Of a stretch of 64,000 bases of DNA, positions 1 to 9,377 are shown piece after piece (the first letter of the stretch is position 1; each line of letters begins with the position of its first letter). Position numbers and translations under genes: made by a program. Under the pieces are notes generated by a model, which ran no database searches, was not told the DNA's origin, and saw only the letters and a list, made by a program, of their open reading frames with translations. Where the stretch lies: the NCBI RefSeq assembly GCF_018847975.1, contig NZ_CP072597.1, positions 4,875,001-4,939,000 of the forward strand, written 5' to 3'. The stretch comes from Lysobacter sp. K5869 (GTDB taxonomy: Bacteria > Pseudomonadota > Gammaproteobacteria > Xanthomonadales > Xanthomonadaceae).

Positions 1-1029
1 GTGCTGACCCTGCGCAGCGACCACCAGCACACCTCGGCGCTGTCCGATCGCCTGCGCGAGGCCTTCTCCGGCCGCGTGCTGGAAACCGACCACCTCGCCC
101 TGAGCGCCACCGCCAGCGTCGGCGGCGTGCAGATCGGCGAGAAGATCGCCAGCGTCACCGCGGTGCTGGGCAAGGCCAGCCAGTGCCTGCAATCGGCGAT
201 CGACATCGGCGGCAACCGCAGCGAGCTGTTCGATCCGGGCGCGGCCGACCGCGCCGAGGAAGAGCGCATCGCCGCCTGGGTCGCGCGCATCCGCGACGCG
301 CTCGACGCCGACCGCTTCGTCATGAACTACCAGCCGCTGATCAACCTGCACGGCGAGCCGATCGAGATGTACGAGGCGTACCTGCGCATGCAGAGCGCCG
401 GCCCCGACGACGGCAGCGAACTGGTGCAGCCGCTGTCGTTCCTGCAGATCGCCGAGGAACACGGCCTGCTGTGGGAAATCGACCGCTGGGTGGTCGGCAA
501 GGCGATCCAGGTGATCGGCGAGCGCATGCGCCAGGGCAAGCGCACCACCTTGCTGGTCAAGATCACCCAGGCCTCGCTGCAGGACGAAAGCCTGCAGCAG
601 CACATCGTCGAGAAGCTGGCCAAGCACGGCGCCGACGGCAAGCTGCTGGTGCTGCAACTGCCCGAGTCGAAGGTGTTCACCAACCTGCGCGCGGCGCAGG
701 AGTTCCAGTCGCGCGTCTACCACTACGGCGTGCGCGTGGGCCTGGAGCAGTTCGGCGCCGGCCTCAACTCGTTCCAGTTGCTCAACCACTTCGACGCAGC
801 CTTCCTCAAGATCGACCGCGGCTACATGGAAGACCTCACCACCAATCCCGAGCACCAGCAGCGCATCCGCGAGATCGCCGAGAAGGCGCGCGAACTGGGC
901 CGGCAGACCATCGCCGAGTTCGTCCAGGACGCGGCGAGCATGAGCTTGCTGTTCGCGGCCGGGATCGATTACGCGCAGGGGCATTTCCTGGCGGCGGCGG
1001 GGCCGGAGATGGATTACGACTTTCAGTGA
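1..1029 (+). CDS. Degenerate EAL-domain protein, C-terminal part (FimX-like)
   Basis: This is the C-terminal part of a larger protein cut by the window edge; the GTG at base 1 need not be its start. Residues 1-80 resemble the end of a GGDEF-like domain and residues 90-335 an EAL fold. The catalytic positions are replaced: EALLR reads EAYLR, the metal-binding VNLS reads VKIT, LEITES reads LQLPES, and DDFG reads EQFG, while LKID remains. It is therefore probably a c-di-GMP sensor or scaffold rather than a phosphodiesterase, like FimX/Filp proteins of Pseudomonas and Xanthomonas that act in type IV pilus motility. That link is inferred from family resemblance, and no pilus genes are nearby. It converges with htpX across a shared terminator. 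Confidence 0.8.
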   Translation: MLTLRSDHQHTSALSDRLREAFSGRVLETDHLALSATASVGGVQIGEKIASVTAVLGKASQCLQSAIDIGGNRSELFDPGAADRAEEERIAAWVARIRDALDADRFVMNYQPLINLHGEPIEMYEAYLRMQSAGPDDGSELVQPLSFLQIAEEHGLLWEIDRWVVGKAIQVIGERMRQGKRTTLLVKITQASLQDESLQQHIVEKLAKHGADGKLLVLQLPESKVFTNLRAAQEFQSRVYHYGVRVGLEQFGAGLNSFQLLNHFDAAFLKIDRGYMEDLTTNPEHQQRIREIAEKARELGRQTIAEFVQDAASMSLLFAAGIDYAQGHFLAAAGPEMDYDFQ

Positions 1030-1114
1030 AGCGAAAGCGGGAATAGGGGTTGGGGAACTGGGGGATTGGCGGTTGTTGCGGTCCCGCTTGCCTTCGCAGG
1101 ATCGATCGAAAAGA

Positions 1115-1141
1115 AAAAGCCCGCCGGATGGCGGGCTTTTT
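1115..1141. terminator. Bidirectional rho-independent terminator
   Basis: AAAAAGCCCGCC, a GGAT loop and GGCGGGCTTTTT form a perfect stem with A- and T-tracts on opposite sides. It lies between the convergent EAL gene and htpX and can serve both. Confidence 0.85.
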
Positions 1142-1161
1142 CGTGGGTGTCGCGGGTGGGC

Positions 1162-2076
1162 TCAGCGGACCACAGCGGGGCCGCTGGCGCGTTCGGGCGC
1201 GGCGTCGATCAGGGCCTGGATGCGCTCTTCCAGCGGCGGGTGGCTGCGCATCAGCTTGGACAGGCCGTGGCCGACCGCGCCGCTGATGCCGAAGGCCTGG
1301 ACCTGATTCGGCAAGGTGCTCTCGCCGTAGGTCAGCGACAGGCGCTTGAGCGCGGCGATCATCTTCTCGCGACCGGCCAGACGCGCGCCGCCGGCGTCGG
1401 CGCGGAACTCGCGGTAACGCGAGAACGCCATCGCGATCATGCTGGCGAGCAGGCCGAACACGATGTCGAGCGCGAACACCGCGACGAAGTAGAACAGGCC
1501 GCGGCCGCCGCCTTCGCGGTTGCCGCTCATCATCGCGTCGAGCCAGCCGCCGACGATGCGCGCGGCGAACAGCACGAAGGTGTTGAGCACGCCCTGGATC
1601 AGCGCCATGGTGACCATGTCGCCGTTGGCGACGTGGCTGACTTCGTGCGCCAGCACCGCCTCGGCCTCGTCGCGGCTCATCGCCCGCATCAGGCCGGTGG
1701 ACACCGCGACCAGCGAGTTGTTGCGGCTGGCGCCGGTGGCGAAGGCGTTGATTTCCGGCGCGTCGTAGATCGCCACTTCCGGCATGCCGATGCCGGCGGC
1801 TTCGGCCTGGCGGCGCACCGTGCTGACCAGCCACTGCTCGGTTTCGTTGCGCGGCTGTTCGATCACGTAGGCGCCGGTGGTCTTCTTGGCGATCCACTTG
1901 GACATCAGCAGCGAAATCAGCGAACCGCCGAAGCCGAACACCGTGGCCATGACCAAGATCGCGCCGTTGTTGCCCAGGCGGATGCCGAACACGTTCTGCA
2001 GCACCGACATGACGATGCCGAGCAGGACCAGGACGGCCAGGTTGGTGGCGAGGAAAAGGGCTATGCGCTTGAACAT
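1162..2076 (-). CDS. htpX: Inner-membrane zinc metalloprotease HtpX
   Basis: M48B peptidase of 304 residues, the normal length for HtpX. It degrades misfolded inner-membrane proteins together with FtsH. Two N-terminal membrane helices span about residues 5-26 and 37-58. The zinc motif HEVSH is at residues 144-148, and two more hydrophobic stretches follow at about 155-180 and 190-215. The ATG at 2076 begins MFKRIALFL, a typical HtpX N terminus. The gene stands alone, with its 3' end facing the EAL gene. A second, differently built M48 peptidase lies at 6272-7198. Confidence 0.95.
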   Translation of the reverse strand: MFKRIALFLATNLAVLVLLGIVMSVLQNVFGIRLGNNGAILVMATVFGFGGSLISLLMSKWIAKKTTGAYVIEQPRNETEQWLVSTVRRQAEAAGIGMPEVAIYDAPEINAFATGASRNNSLVAVSTGLMRAMSRDEAEAVLAHEVSHVANGDMVTMALIQGVLNTFVLFAARIVGGWLDAMMSGNREGGGRGLFYFVAVFALDIVFGLLASMIAMAFSRYREFRADAGGARLAGREKMIAALKRLSLTYGESTLPNQVQAFGISGAVGHGLSKLMRSHPPLEERIQALIDAAPERASGPAVVR

Positions 2077-2266
2077 ATGATTATCGTCTTCATGGCGATG
2101 GAGCCGCGCGCCCGCACGGCCTTGCTTCGACCAGCCCTTGCCGGGCCTGTCCTTGTCGGGCGCGACCGCGGCGTAGGCCGCGACCGTTTGCGTTGAAATG
2201 TGGCGAACAACGCGTTAATTCAACGAGAATCCGCCGGGACACCATCGCCGCACGGGTTTTCGTTCA

Positions 2267-3208
2267 TTGTCCGGACATCTGCCGACCACCGATGCGCCCG
2301 CCTACCGCGGCCGCTTCGCGCCCTCGCCCACCGGCGATCTGCACGCCGGTTCGCTGCTGGCCGCGTTCGGCAGCTGGTTGCTCGCGCGCCGGCACGGCGG
2401 AGAATGGTTGGTGCGTATCGAAGACCTCGACCCGCCGCGCGAAGTTCCCGGCGCCGCGCAGCGCCAACTCGATGCGCTGACCGCGTTCGGTTTCGTCAGC
2501 GACTTGCCGGTGGTGCGGCAGAGCCAACGCCACGGTCTGTACGAAGCGGCCTTGCAGCGTTTGCTCGATCAAGACAAAGCCTTCGTGTGTCACTGCAGCC
2601 GCAGCGATCTCGCCGCCGCCGGCGGCGTGCACCGGCGCTGCGTCGCGCACGGCCCGCGCGCGGGCCACGCCGCGCCGCAAGCGGCGGTGCGGCTGCGCGT
2701 GGCCGACGGCGCCGCGGTCGAATTCGACGACGCCCTGCTCGGCCGCCAGCGCCAGGACGTCGCGCGCGAAGTCGGCGATTTCGTCCTGCGCCGCGCCGAC
2801 GGCCACTGGGCCTACCAATTGGCGGTGGTGGTCGACGACGCCGAGCAGCGCATCACCGACGTGGTCCGCGGCGCCGACCTGCTCGATTCGACTCCGCGCC
2901 AGATCCTGCTGCAACGCGCGCTGGACTTGCCGACGCCGCGCTACGCCCATCTGCCGCTGCTGCTCGACGCGCACGGTCGCAAACTGTCCAAATCCGAGGC
3001 CGCGCACCCGCTGAATCCGGCCGATCCGCTGCCGGCCCTGCGCGCGGCCTGGGCCGCGCTCGGGCAGACGCCGGACACGCTGGTTGCGGTGGAAACTGTC
3101 ACGCAACTGCTGCGCGCGGCGCGCGATTCGTTCAATCCGGCACAGATTCCGCAGGCCGCTCCCGGTCTCGCCGCGATGCACAACGATCCCGACCCGAATG
3201 CTGTCTAG
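2267..3208 (+). CDS. gluQ: Glutamyl-Q tRNA(Asp) synthetase
   Basis: GluQRS-type protein of 313 residues. It resembles the catalytic core of glutamyl-tRNA synthetase without the anticodon-binding domain, and attaches glutamate to queuosine in tRNA(Asp). Visible are the HIGH-like HAGS at 26-29 within PSPTGDLHAGSL, the KMSKS-like KLSKS near residue 245, and zinc-site cysteines C109, C111 and C126. The zinc-site tyrosine often seen in this family is not obvious. The start used is TTG at 2267; no in-frame ATG occurs before the conserved RFAPSPTG block, so the true start could be slightly different. phaB follows about 40 bp downstream. Confidence 0.9.
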   Translation: MSGHLPTTDAPAYRGRFAPSPTGDLHAGSLLAAFGSWLLARRHGGEWLVRIEDLDPPREVPGAAQRQLDALTAFGFVSDLPVVRQSQRHGLYEAALQRLLDQDKAFVCHCSRSDLAAAGGVHRRCVAHGPRAGHAAPQAAVRLRVADGAAVEFDDALLGRQRQDVAREVGDFVLRRADGHWAYQLAVVVDDAEQRITDVVRGADLLDSTPRQILLQRALDLPTPRYAHLPLLLDAHGRKLSKSEAAHPLNPADPLPALRAAWAALGQTPDTLVAVETVTQLLRAARDSFNPAQIPQAAPGLAAMHNDPDPNAV

Positions 3209-3250
3209 AATCGGGCCGAGACCGACCTTTTCGGCCATGGAGAGCTCAGC

Positions 3251-3991
<741 letters not shown>

Positions 3992-4320
3992 CGGCGCCGC
4001 CGTCGCCGCGCGGCGTTCGCGCACGCGATCGCCGATTACCCCATTCAGGTCCGAAACCCGGCGCGCGGCCTGCGCGCCGGTTCGATGTTCGGAACCGGCC
4101 CGCCGCCGCTCGAGCGGCCGCCGCCGCGCCCGGCGGCGAACCCGATAAGCGTGGTTTTTCAGCGGTTTTCGCCGCTTCGCTGCAGGCCCGCCGCGCGCCC
4201 GCGCACGGCGTTCGCGCGAGGCCCGCGCACGCGCCGCCGCCGTCCGTCCCGCCCCCTGTTGCAAGCCCCCGCGCCCTGCGCCATGCTGCAAGGCACCACG
4301 ATTTTTAGAGCCAAAGCTCA
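3992..4320 (+). other. Intergenic phaB-phaR
   Basis: About 330 bases of very GC-rich sequence with no convincing gene; the open frames are shadows. It presumably holds the phaR promoter, and perhaps a PhaR operator, but no clear motif stands out. Confidence 0.5.
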
Positions 4321-4836
4321 ATGGCCTCGACTCGCGTCATCAAGAAATATCCGAACCGTCGTCTCTACGACACCGAGATCTCCAGCTACATCACCATCGA
4401 AGACGTGCGCCAGCTCATCGTCGACGGCGAAGAGTTCGAGGTGCGCGACGCGCGCTCCGGCGACGACCTGACCCGTCAGGTGCTGCTGCAGATCATCGCC
4501 GAGCACGAGCAGGACGGCGAACCGGTGCTGTCGACCCAGTTGCTGAGCCAGATCATCCGCTTCTACGGCGATTCGCTGCAGGGCTTCATGGGCAACTATC
4601 TGGAACGCTCGATGCAGCTGTTCCTCGATCAGCAGCAGCAGTTCCGCAACCAGATGGGCGGCATGCTCGGGCAGACGCCGTGGGCGATGATGAATCAGCT
4701 CACCGAGCGCAACCTCAATCTGTGGAAAGAGTTCCAGCAGAATCTGTCCGGCAGCGTCGGCCAGCCGGTCACGCCCAAGCCCAAGGGCAACGGCGAGCCC
4801 GGCGGCAAGCACGATCCGGGCAAGCGCGAGCGTTGA
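4321..4836 (+). CDS. phaR: Polyhydroxyalkanoate synthesis repressor PhaR
   Basis: 171 residues. The N-terminal PHB/PHA accumulation-regulator DNA-binding domain (about residues 5-65) begins RVIKKYPNRRLYDTE, the hallmark of the family, and is followed by a PHB_acc helical segment. The C terminus is rich in Gln, Gly, Pro and Lys. PhaR binds both DNA and nascent PHB, and represses phasin and pha genes when polymer is absent. Its place between two phaB copies fits control of this cluster. Confidence 0.92.
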   Translation: MASTRVIKKYPNRRLYDTEISSYITIEDVRQLIVDGEEFEVRDARSGDDLTRQVLLQIIAEHEQDGEPVLSTQLLSQIIRFYGDSLQGFMGNYLERSMQLFLDQQQQFRNQMGGMLGQTPWAMMNQLTERNLNLWKEFQQNLSGSVGQPVTPKPKGNGEPGGKHDPGKRER

Positions 4837-5087
4837 GCCGCGCCGGGTTCGCGCTCGCGCGCGGCCGATGAGCATCGGGCCGCGCCCGGGTTGAAGCCGA
4901 ATCCGTCGTTTCCCGCGCGCCGCAAGCCGGCGCGCTCCGCGCAGGCGACCTGGGGAGGACGCCCGCGCGATTCCCGCAAACCACGGCCGCGCGCGCAACG
5001 ACAAGACGGCGCGCAGCGCGCTGCGTGCGGCTCTGCATCCGCCGCGCGCCGCACCGCGCGCGGCGCTTTCGTATTCGAGGTCATCGC

Positions 5088-5828
5088 ATGAACAAACGCA
5101 TCGCCGTGGTCAGCGGCGGCATCGGCGGGCTCGGCAGCGAGATTTGCCTCGCCCTCGCCCGCGCCGGCCGGCGCGTGATCGCGCTCGACCTGGGCGCGCG
5201 CGAGCAGCGCATCGCCGAATTCGCCGAACTCACGCGCGGCCACGACATCGGCTTTCAGGCCGCCAACGTCGGCGACTTCGACGACTGCGCCGCCGCCGTG
5301 GAACGCATCGTCGGCCGCGAGGGCGCGATCGACATCCTGGTCAACGCCGCCGGCATCACCCGCGACGGCAGCCTGCGCAAGATGGAACGACGCGCTTGGG
5401 ACGAGGTGCTCAACGTCAACCTCGACGGCGTGTTCAACCTGTGCCGGCACACCGTCGACGCGATGGCCGAGCGCGGCTTCGGCCGCATCGTCAACATCAG
5501 CTCGGTCAACGGCCAGACCGGCCAGTTCGGCCAGACCAACTACTCTGCCGCCAAGGCCGGCATGCACGGCTTCACCATGGCGCTGGCGCGCGAAGTGGCG
5601 CGCAAGGGTGTGACGGTGAATTCGGTATCGCCGGGCTACTGCGAGACGGCGATGGTGATGGCGGTGCCGGAGGAGATCCGCGGCAAGATCGTCGAATCCG
5701 TGCCGGTGGGGCGCTTGGGCAAGCCGAGCGAGATCGCGCGCACGGTGGAGTTTCTGACCGCCGACGAGGCCGGGTTCATCACCGGCGCGAATATTCCGGT
5801 GAACGGTGGGTTGTTCATGAGCTTCTGA
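5088..5828 (+). CDS. phaB: Acetoacetyl-CoA reductase-like SDR (second phaB copy)
   Basis: 246 residues, the same length as the first phaB and alignable end to end. It has the cofactor motif SGGIGGLG, NAAG in place of NNAG at 86-89, and the triad S139, Y152 and K156 in NYSAAKAG. The ATG at 5088 follows an AGGTC stretch. It is a clear paralogue with many substitutions, so either an old duplication or a separate acquisition, possibly with a different 3-ketoacyl-CoA preference. Together with phaB and phaR it makes a phaB-phaR-phaB array. Confidence 0.85.
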   Translation: MNKRIAVVSGGIGGLGSEICLALARAGRRVIALDLGAREQRIAEFAELTRGHDIGFQAANVGDFDDCAAAVERIVGREGAIDILVNAAGITRDGSLRKMERRAWDEVLNVNLDGVFNLCRHTVDAMAERGFGRIVNISSVNGQTGQFGQTNYSAAKAGMHGFTMALAREVARKGVTVNSVSPGYCETAMVMAVPEEIRGKIVESVPVGRLGKPSEIARTVEFLTADEAGFITGANIPVNGGLFMSF

Positions 5829-5968
5829 TGCGGGGCTCGGGGGGATTCGGGCGGTCTTTCGACAACGCACCCGACGCGCCACCTGACGCCCTCAGCTCAC
5901 CGCGCTCTTTCACTGCGTCACTGCCACCGAAATCTTTCGTCCCGCCATTCCCGCCAAAGTCTTCATCC

Positions 5969-6086
5969 CGTCATTCCGGCGAAAGCCGGAATCCATTTTG
6001 CCGTTGCTCCGCGGTTGCTTCATGCGAGGGCCAGGGCAAGAGCAACCGCAAAGTCAAAATGGATTCCGGCTTTCGCCGGAATGACG
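5969..6086. repeat. REP-A inverted pair
   Basis: Arms at 5969-6000 and 6055-6086 are perfect 32-bp reverse complements. Each holds the palindrome ATTCCGGCGAAAGCCGGAAT, followed in the left arm by CCATTTTG. The same arms recur at 27396-27427 and 27470-27501, and singly at 38411-38442, so this is a dispersed REP family arranged as doublets. Confidence 0.9.
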
Positions 6087-6223
6087 GAGTTGAGAGGTTC
6101 CGGCTTTCGCCGGAATGGCGGAGTTGAGAAGTTCCGGCTTTCACGCGACTGACGGAGTTGAGAGGTTCCGGCTTTCACGCGGCTGACGGGATTAAGAGGT
6201 TCCGGCTCGCGCCGGAACGACGG
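6063..6223 (+). repeat. 34-bp tandem repeat array, about 4.7 units
   Basis: Units at 6063-6096, 6097-6130, 6131-6164 and 6165-6198, with a partial unit at 6199-6223. Each begins (A/G)TTCCGGCTTTC and ends GA(G/A). The first unit is part of the right REP-A arm, so the array appears to have grown from a REP element. Units 3 and 4 have lost the inner palindrome, reading TTTCACGCG in place of TTTCGCCGG. There are no unique spacers, so it is not a CRISPR. Confidence 0.88.
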
Positions 6224-6271
6224 CAACGCGGCCACGGCCTTCGCCACAGCCGCCGCCGCGCCGCCACCGCC

Positions 6272-7198
6272 TCAACGCGCCGCGAGCGGCTTGTTCGCGC
6301 AGTTGGCCTGATAGAACGCCAGCGCCGCCGGCATCAGTTGCTGCAGCGTCTGGATGCGGTTGGCCGGATCCGGGTGGGTCGAAGCGAACTCCGGCGGACG
6401 CTGGCCGCCGCCGAGTTCGGACATGCGCTGCCACAGCGGAATCGCCTGACGCGGGTCGTAGCACGCGGCCGCGGCCAGCATCAGCCCGACCTTGTCGGCC
6501 TGGGTCTCGTGATTGCGCCCGTACGGCAGCACCAGGCCGTACTGCGCGCCGGCGCCGAGCGCGCCCATGATCATCTGCTGCTGTTGCGGGTCCATCCCGC
6601 CCACCGCCGCGCCCGCGGCGACCTGACCGAGCTGCACCAGCTTCTGCTGGGCCATGCGCTGCGAACCGTGGCGCAGCAGCGCGTGGGCGATCTCGTGGCC
6701 CATCACCACCGCCAGCGCGTCGTCGTTCTGGGTCACCGGGAACAGGCCGGTGTAGACCGCCATCTTGCCGCCGGGCAGGCAGAAGGCGTTGGCCTCCTGC
6801 GAATTGATCACCGCCACGCTCCACTTGAACTGCTGGTAGTCGGTGGGCGCTTCCTGATTGTTCTGCTTGGCCAGCGCCTGGGTCACCTGCGGCACCTTGT
6901 CGATCAGGCGCTGGGCGATCTGGCTGACCGCCTGGCTCTGCGGCGCGCTCGTCGGCAGCAGCGCGCGCTGCGAGTCGGCGTCGCGGAGCACCTGGGTGAA
7001 GGCCTGATCGCCGAGCTGCACTTCCTCGCCGGCGCTGGTGCCGTAGTGCGCGGTCTCGCCGGTGTAGGGATCGGTCTTGGCGCTGCCGAACCACGACCAC
7101 GCCGCGTACAAGCCGAACAACAGCAGGATCCACCAGCGCATGCCGCCGAAGCCGCGCCGTCCGCCCTGCGCCTGATTGCCGTAGGGATCCACTCTCAT
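6272..7198 (-). CDS. M48-family neutral zinc metallopeptidase, membrane-anchored
   Basis: 308 residues from the ATG at 7198 (MRVDPYGNQ); an upstream in-frame start at 7246 would add 16 residues. A single hydrophobic anchor (WWILLLFGLYAAW) lies near residues 20-35, followed by a periplasmic Oma1/BepA-like M48C domain. It has the zinc motif HEIAH, the downstream ETQAD with the third zinc ligand, and a C-terminal THPDPANRI typical of this group. It probably acts in envelope protein quality control. It has no TPR region, unlike BepA. Confidence 0.85.
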   Translation of the reverse strand: MRVDPYGNQAQGGRRGFGGMRWWILLLFGLYAAWSWFGSAKTDPYTGETAHYGTSAGEEVQLGDQAFTQVLRDADSQRALLPTSAPQSQAVSQIAQRLIDKVPQVTQALAKQNNQEAPTDYQQFKWSVAVINSQEANAFCLPGGKMAVYTGLFPVTQNDDALAVVMGHEIAHALLRHGSQRMAQQKLVQLGQVAAGAAVGGMDPQQQQMIMGALGAGAQYGLVLPYGRNHETQADKVGLMLAAAACYDPRQAIPLWQRMSELGGGQRPPEFASTHPDPANRIQTLQQLMPAALAFYQANCANKPLAAR

Positions 7199-7304
7199 CC
7201 GTCCGCTCCCGAAGAAATGCCGGGCGTCGCCGCCCGCGAAATCCAATAACGCCCTGCCCCGCCGTCAACCTTTTCGCGACCGCCGCGCCGGCGCGGACAT
7301 CAGA

Positions 7305-9152
7305 TCAGATATCCCGCACCACGCGGAAGCCCAGGCGGCCGTTGGTGGTGTCGGCGCTGGTGCCCTGCCGCCACGCCGCGCGCGACTGCGCCGGCGAACT
7401 CGACCACGCACCGCCGCGGAACACCCGCGTGCGACAGCCCGGGTTGAACCACGCCGCACCGTCGCGCGGCGCGCGCCGGTAGTTGTCGTGCCAGCAGTCC
7501 GCCACCCACTCGCTGACATTGCCGCCCATGTCGTGAAGGCCGAATGCATTGGCCGCGTAGCTGCCCACCGGCGCCGGCCCCCAAAAGCCGTCGCCGTAGC
7601 CGGGAAAGGCGTTGCGCCAGCGCCGGCCGCTGGGCGAGACGTCGAGCGCGCCGGTCAGATTGCCGGCCTTCGCCGGCGGCGCGCCGTCGCCCCAGGGGAA
7701 ACGGCCCTGGCTGCCGGCGCGCAGCGCGTATTCGTATTCGGCCTCGCTCGGTAGGCGGTAGCGCTGGCCGGTCGAGGCCGACAGCCATTCGACGTAGGCG
7801 GCAGCGTCCTTGGCGCTGACGTGCACCACCGGCAGATTGTCGGCGGCCGGCTGGCCGGCGTAATCCGAGCGCCAGTCGACCCCGCCGCGACGGACCAGAT
7901 TGCCGCTGCGTTCGTCGTAAGCAGTGGAATAACCGCGGCGGGTGGCGCGTGCGCGGTGCTTGCTCGCGCCCATGAAGCGGCGGAATTCGCCGACCGTGAT
8001 TTCGTAGCGCGACACCGCCAGCCCGCGCTCGAAGCGGATGTTGCGCAGCGGCCGCTCGGCGTCGCTGGACCCCGGCTCGCCGGGCTCGGCGCCCATGCGG
8101 AACGCGCCGTGCGGGATCACCACCATCTGCGGGCCGCGGCCGCCCTGGTTCATCGCGTCGGTGAAGATCTGGCCGGGGCGGAACAGGCCGTAGTGGGTCG
8201 CCAGTTCGATCCGCTCGCGCAGCTCGGCCGCGGCCGGATCGCCGGGCGGAGCGATGCGCAGCAAGGTCGCCAGCACCCCGCGCGCCTCGTCGATGCCGCG
8301 CAGCTTGGGCAGCAGGGCGATGCCGTCGTCGCGCAGGCGGCGGATGCGCTCCTGGCGCTGGGCGGCGATGCGGCCCTGGGCGTCGGAGGCGGTGTCCAGC
8401 TTCGGCCGGATCGGCGCCGCCTTGGCCAGCCAGCGCTCGGCGCCGGCGTAATCGTCGCGGTCGGCGGCCAGTTCGGCGCGGCGGATCAGCGCGCTCTCGG
8501 CCGCGGCGATGCCTTGCTGGGCGCGCACGTCGCGCGGCTGCAGCTCCAGCGCTTGGCGGAAGTACGCCAGCGCGCCGTCCGGCTGGCGGTCCTCGCCGAT
8601 GCGCCCGGCGTTGAGCGCGTCCTCGCCGAGGCGGTTGGCCTCCTGCGCCTGATCGGCGGCGTCCAGGCGCTCCAGGAACGCCTCGACCTTGCGATGCTCC
8701 GGCGCCACCGCGCGCGCCACCGCCGCGGCGCGGTGCGCGTCGCGCAGCGCCAGCGGTTCCTCGTCGATGCGCTTGAGCGCGCCGTCGCCTTCGGCCAGCA
8801 ACAGCGCCACCGCGCGGTCCAGCCCGGCGGCGACCGCGCGGTCGTTGGGCGCGAAGCCGCGCAGGGCGAGGTACAGCGGAATCGCCGAATCGGCCGTGGC
8901 GTAGAGATCGCCGGCCTTGAGCGCGGCGTCGGCGCGCTTGCGCTGCGCGGCTTGGGTCTGCTCGGTCACCGTCACCGCCGGCGCGCGCCACGGCGGCACC
9001 GGCGAGACCGCCTGATCCGCGCTCACCGTCACGATCGGCTGGCGCGGCGCGGTCTGCGCGCCGGCGCGCTGGCCGCGCTCGCCGCAGGCGGCCAACAGCC
9101 CGGCGCAGGCCAGGCCGAGGGCTACCGTGCGGATCCAGTGGGTTGCGCGCAA
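7305..9152 (-). CDS. Lipoprotein with TPR-like helices and a C-terminal formylglycine-generating-enzyme fold
   Basis: 615 residues. The N terminus has a lipobox (LLAAC, Cys about 22). Residues 60-330 are Ala/Glu/Arg-rich and look like TPR-type helical repeats. Residues 345-615 are a SUMF1/FGE-sulfatase domain (MVVIPHGAFRMG near its start; GLHDMGGNVSEWVADCW and LGFRVVRDI near the end). The RGG segment where true FGEs carry the active-site cysteine pair reads RGGAWSSSPAQSRAAW, without cysteine, so formylglycine generation is unlikely. Related FGE-fold proteins act in other roles, including kinase-linked and PvdO-like reactions. The real role is unknown. Confidence 0.8.
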   Translation of the reverse strand: MRATHWIRTVALGLACAGLLAACGERGQRAGAQTAPRQPIVTVSADQAVSPVPPWRAPAVTVTEQTQAAQRKRADAALKAGDLYATADSAIPLYLALRGFAPNDRAVAAGLDRAVALLLAEGDGALKRIDEEPLALRDAHRAAAVARAVAPEHRKVEAFLERLDAADQAQEANRLGEDALNAGRIGEDRQPDGALAYFRQALELQPRDVRAQQGIAAAESALIRRAELAADRDDYAGAERWLAKAAPIRPKLDTASDAQGRIAAQRQERIRRLRDDGIALLPKLRGIDEARGVLATLLRIAPPGDPAAAELRERIELATHYGLFRPGQIFTDAMNQGGRGPQMVVIPHGAFRMGAEPGEPGSSDAERPLRNIRFERGLAVSRYEITVGEFRRFMGASKHRARATRRGYSTAYDERSGNLVRRGGVDWRSDYAGQPAADNLPVVHVSAKDAAAYVEWLSASTGQRYRLPSEAEYEYALRAGSQGRFPWGDGAPPAKAGNLTGALDVSPSGRRWRNAFPGYGDGFWGPAPVGSYAANAFGLHDMGGNVSEWVADCWHDNYRRAPRDGAAWFNPGCRTRVFRGGAWSSSPAQSRAAWRQGTSADTTNGRLGFRVVRDI

Positions 9153-9377
9153 ACCTGCGGCCTCTGCGGGGGATGCGAAGACCCGCGCAGCATATCGCCT
9201 CGCGGGCCGGCGCCGGGCATCGGCGGCGCCGGAGCGGACGATTCGGCAAAGCCGCCGCCGCGGGTTTTCGCATTCTTTCCCGGCCCGTCGCGGCCCGCCG
9301 CGGCGATTTGAGCTATTGTCGCCCGCCGGGCTCCGCCCGGCCCGCCACCGGCCCGCACGCGCTTTCGTTCATCGCCC

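Larger units (their letters stand above)
5829..6271. other. Repeat-filled intergenic region
   Basis: No gene is seen. Most of the region is an inverted pair of palindromic repeats followed by a 34-bp tandem array, both listed separately. Confidence 0.7.

Noticed and set aside
6063..6223. Regular repeats that might be a CRISPR array
   Set aside because: Units abut directly with no unique spacers, and no cas gene is present.
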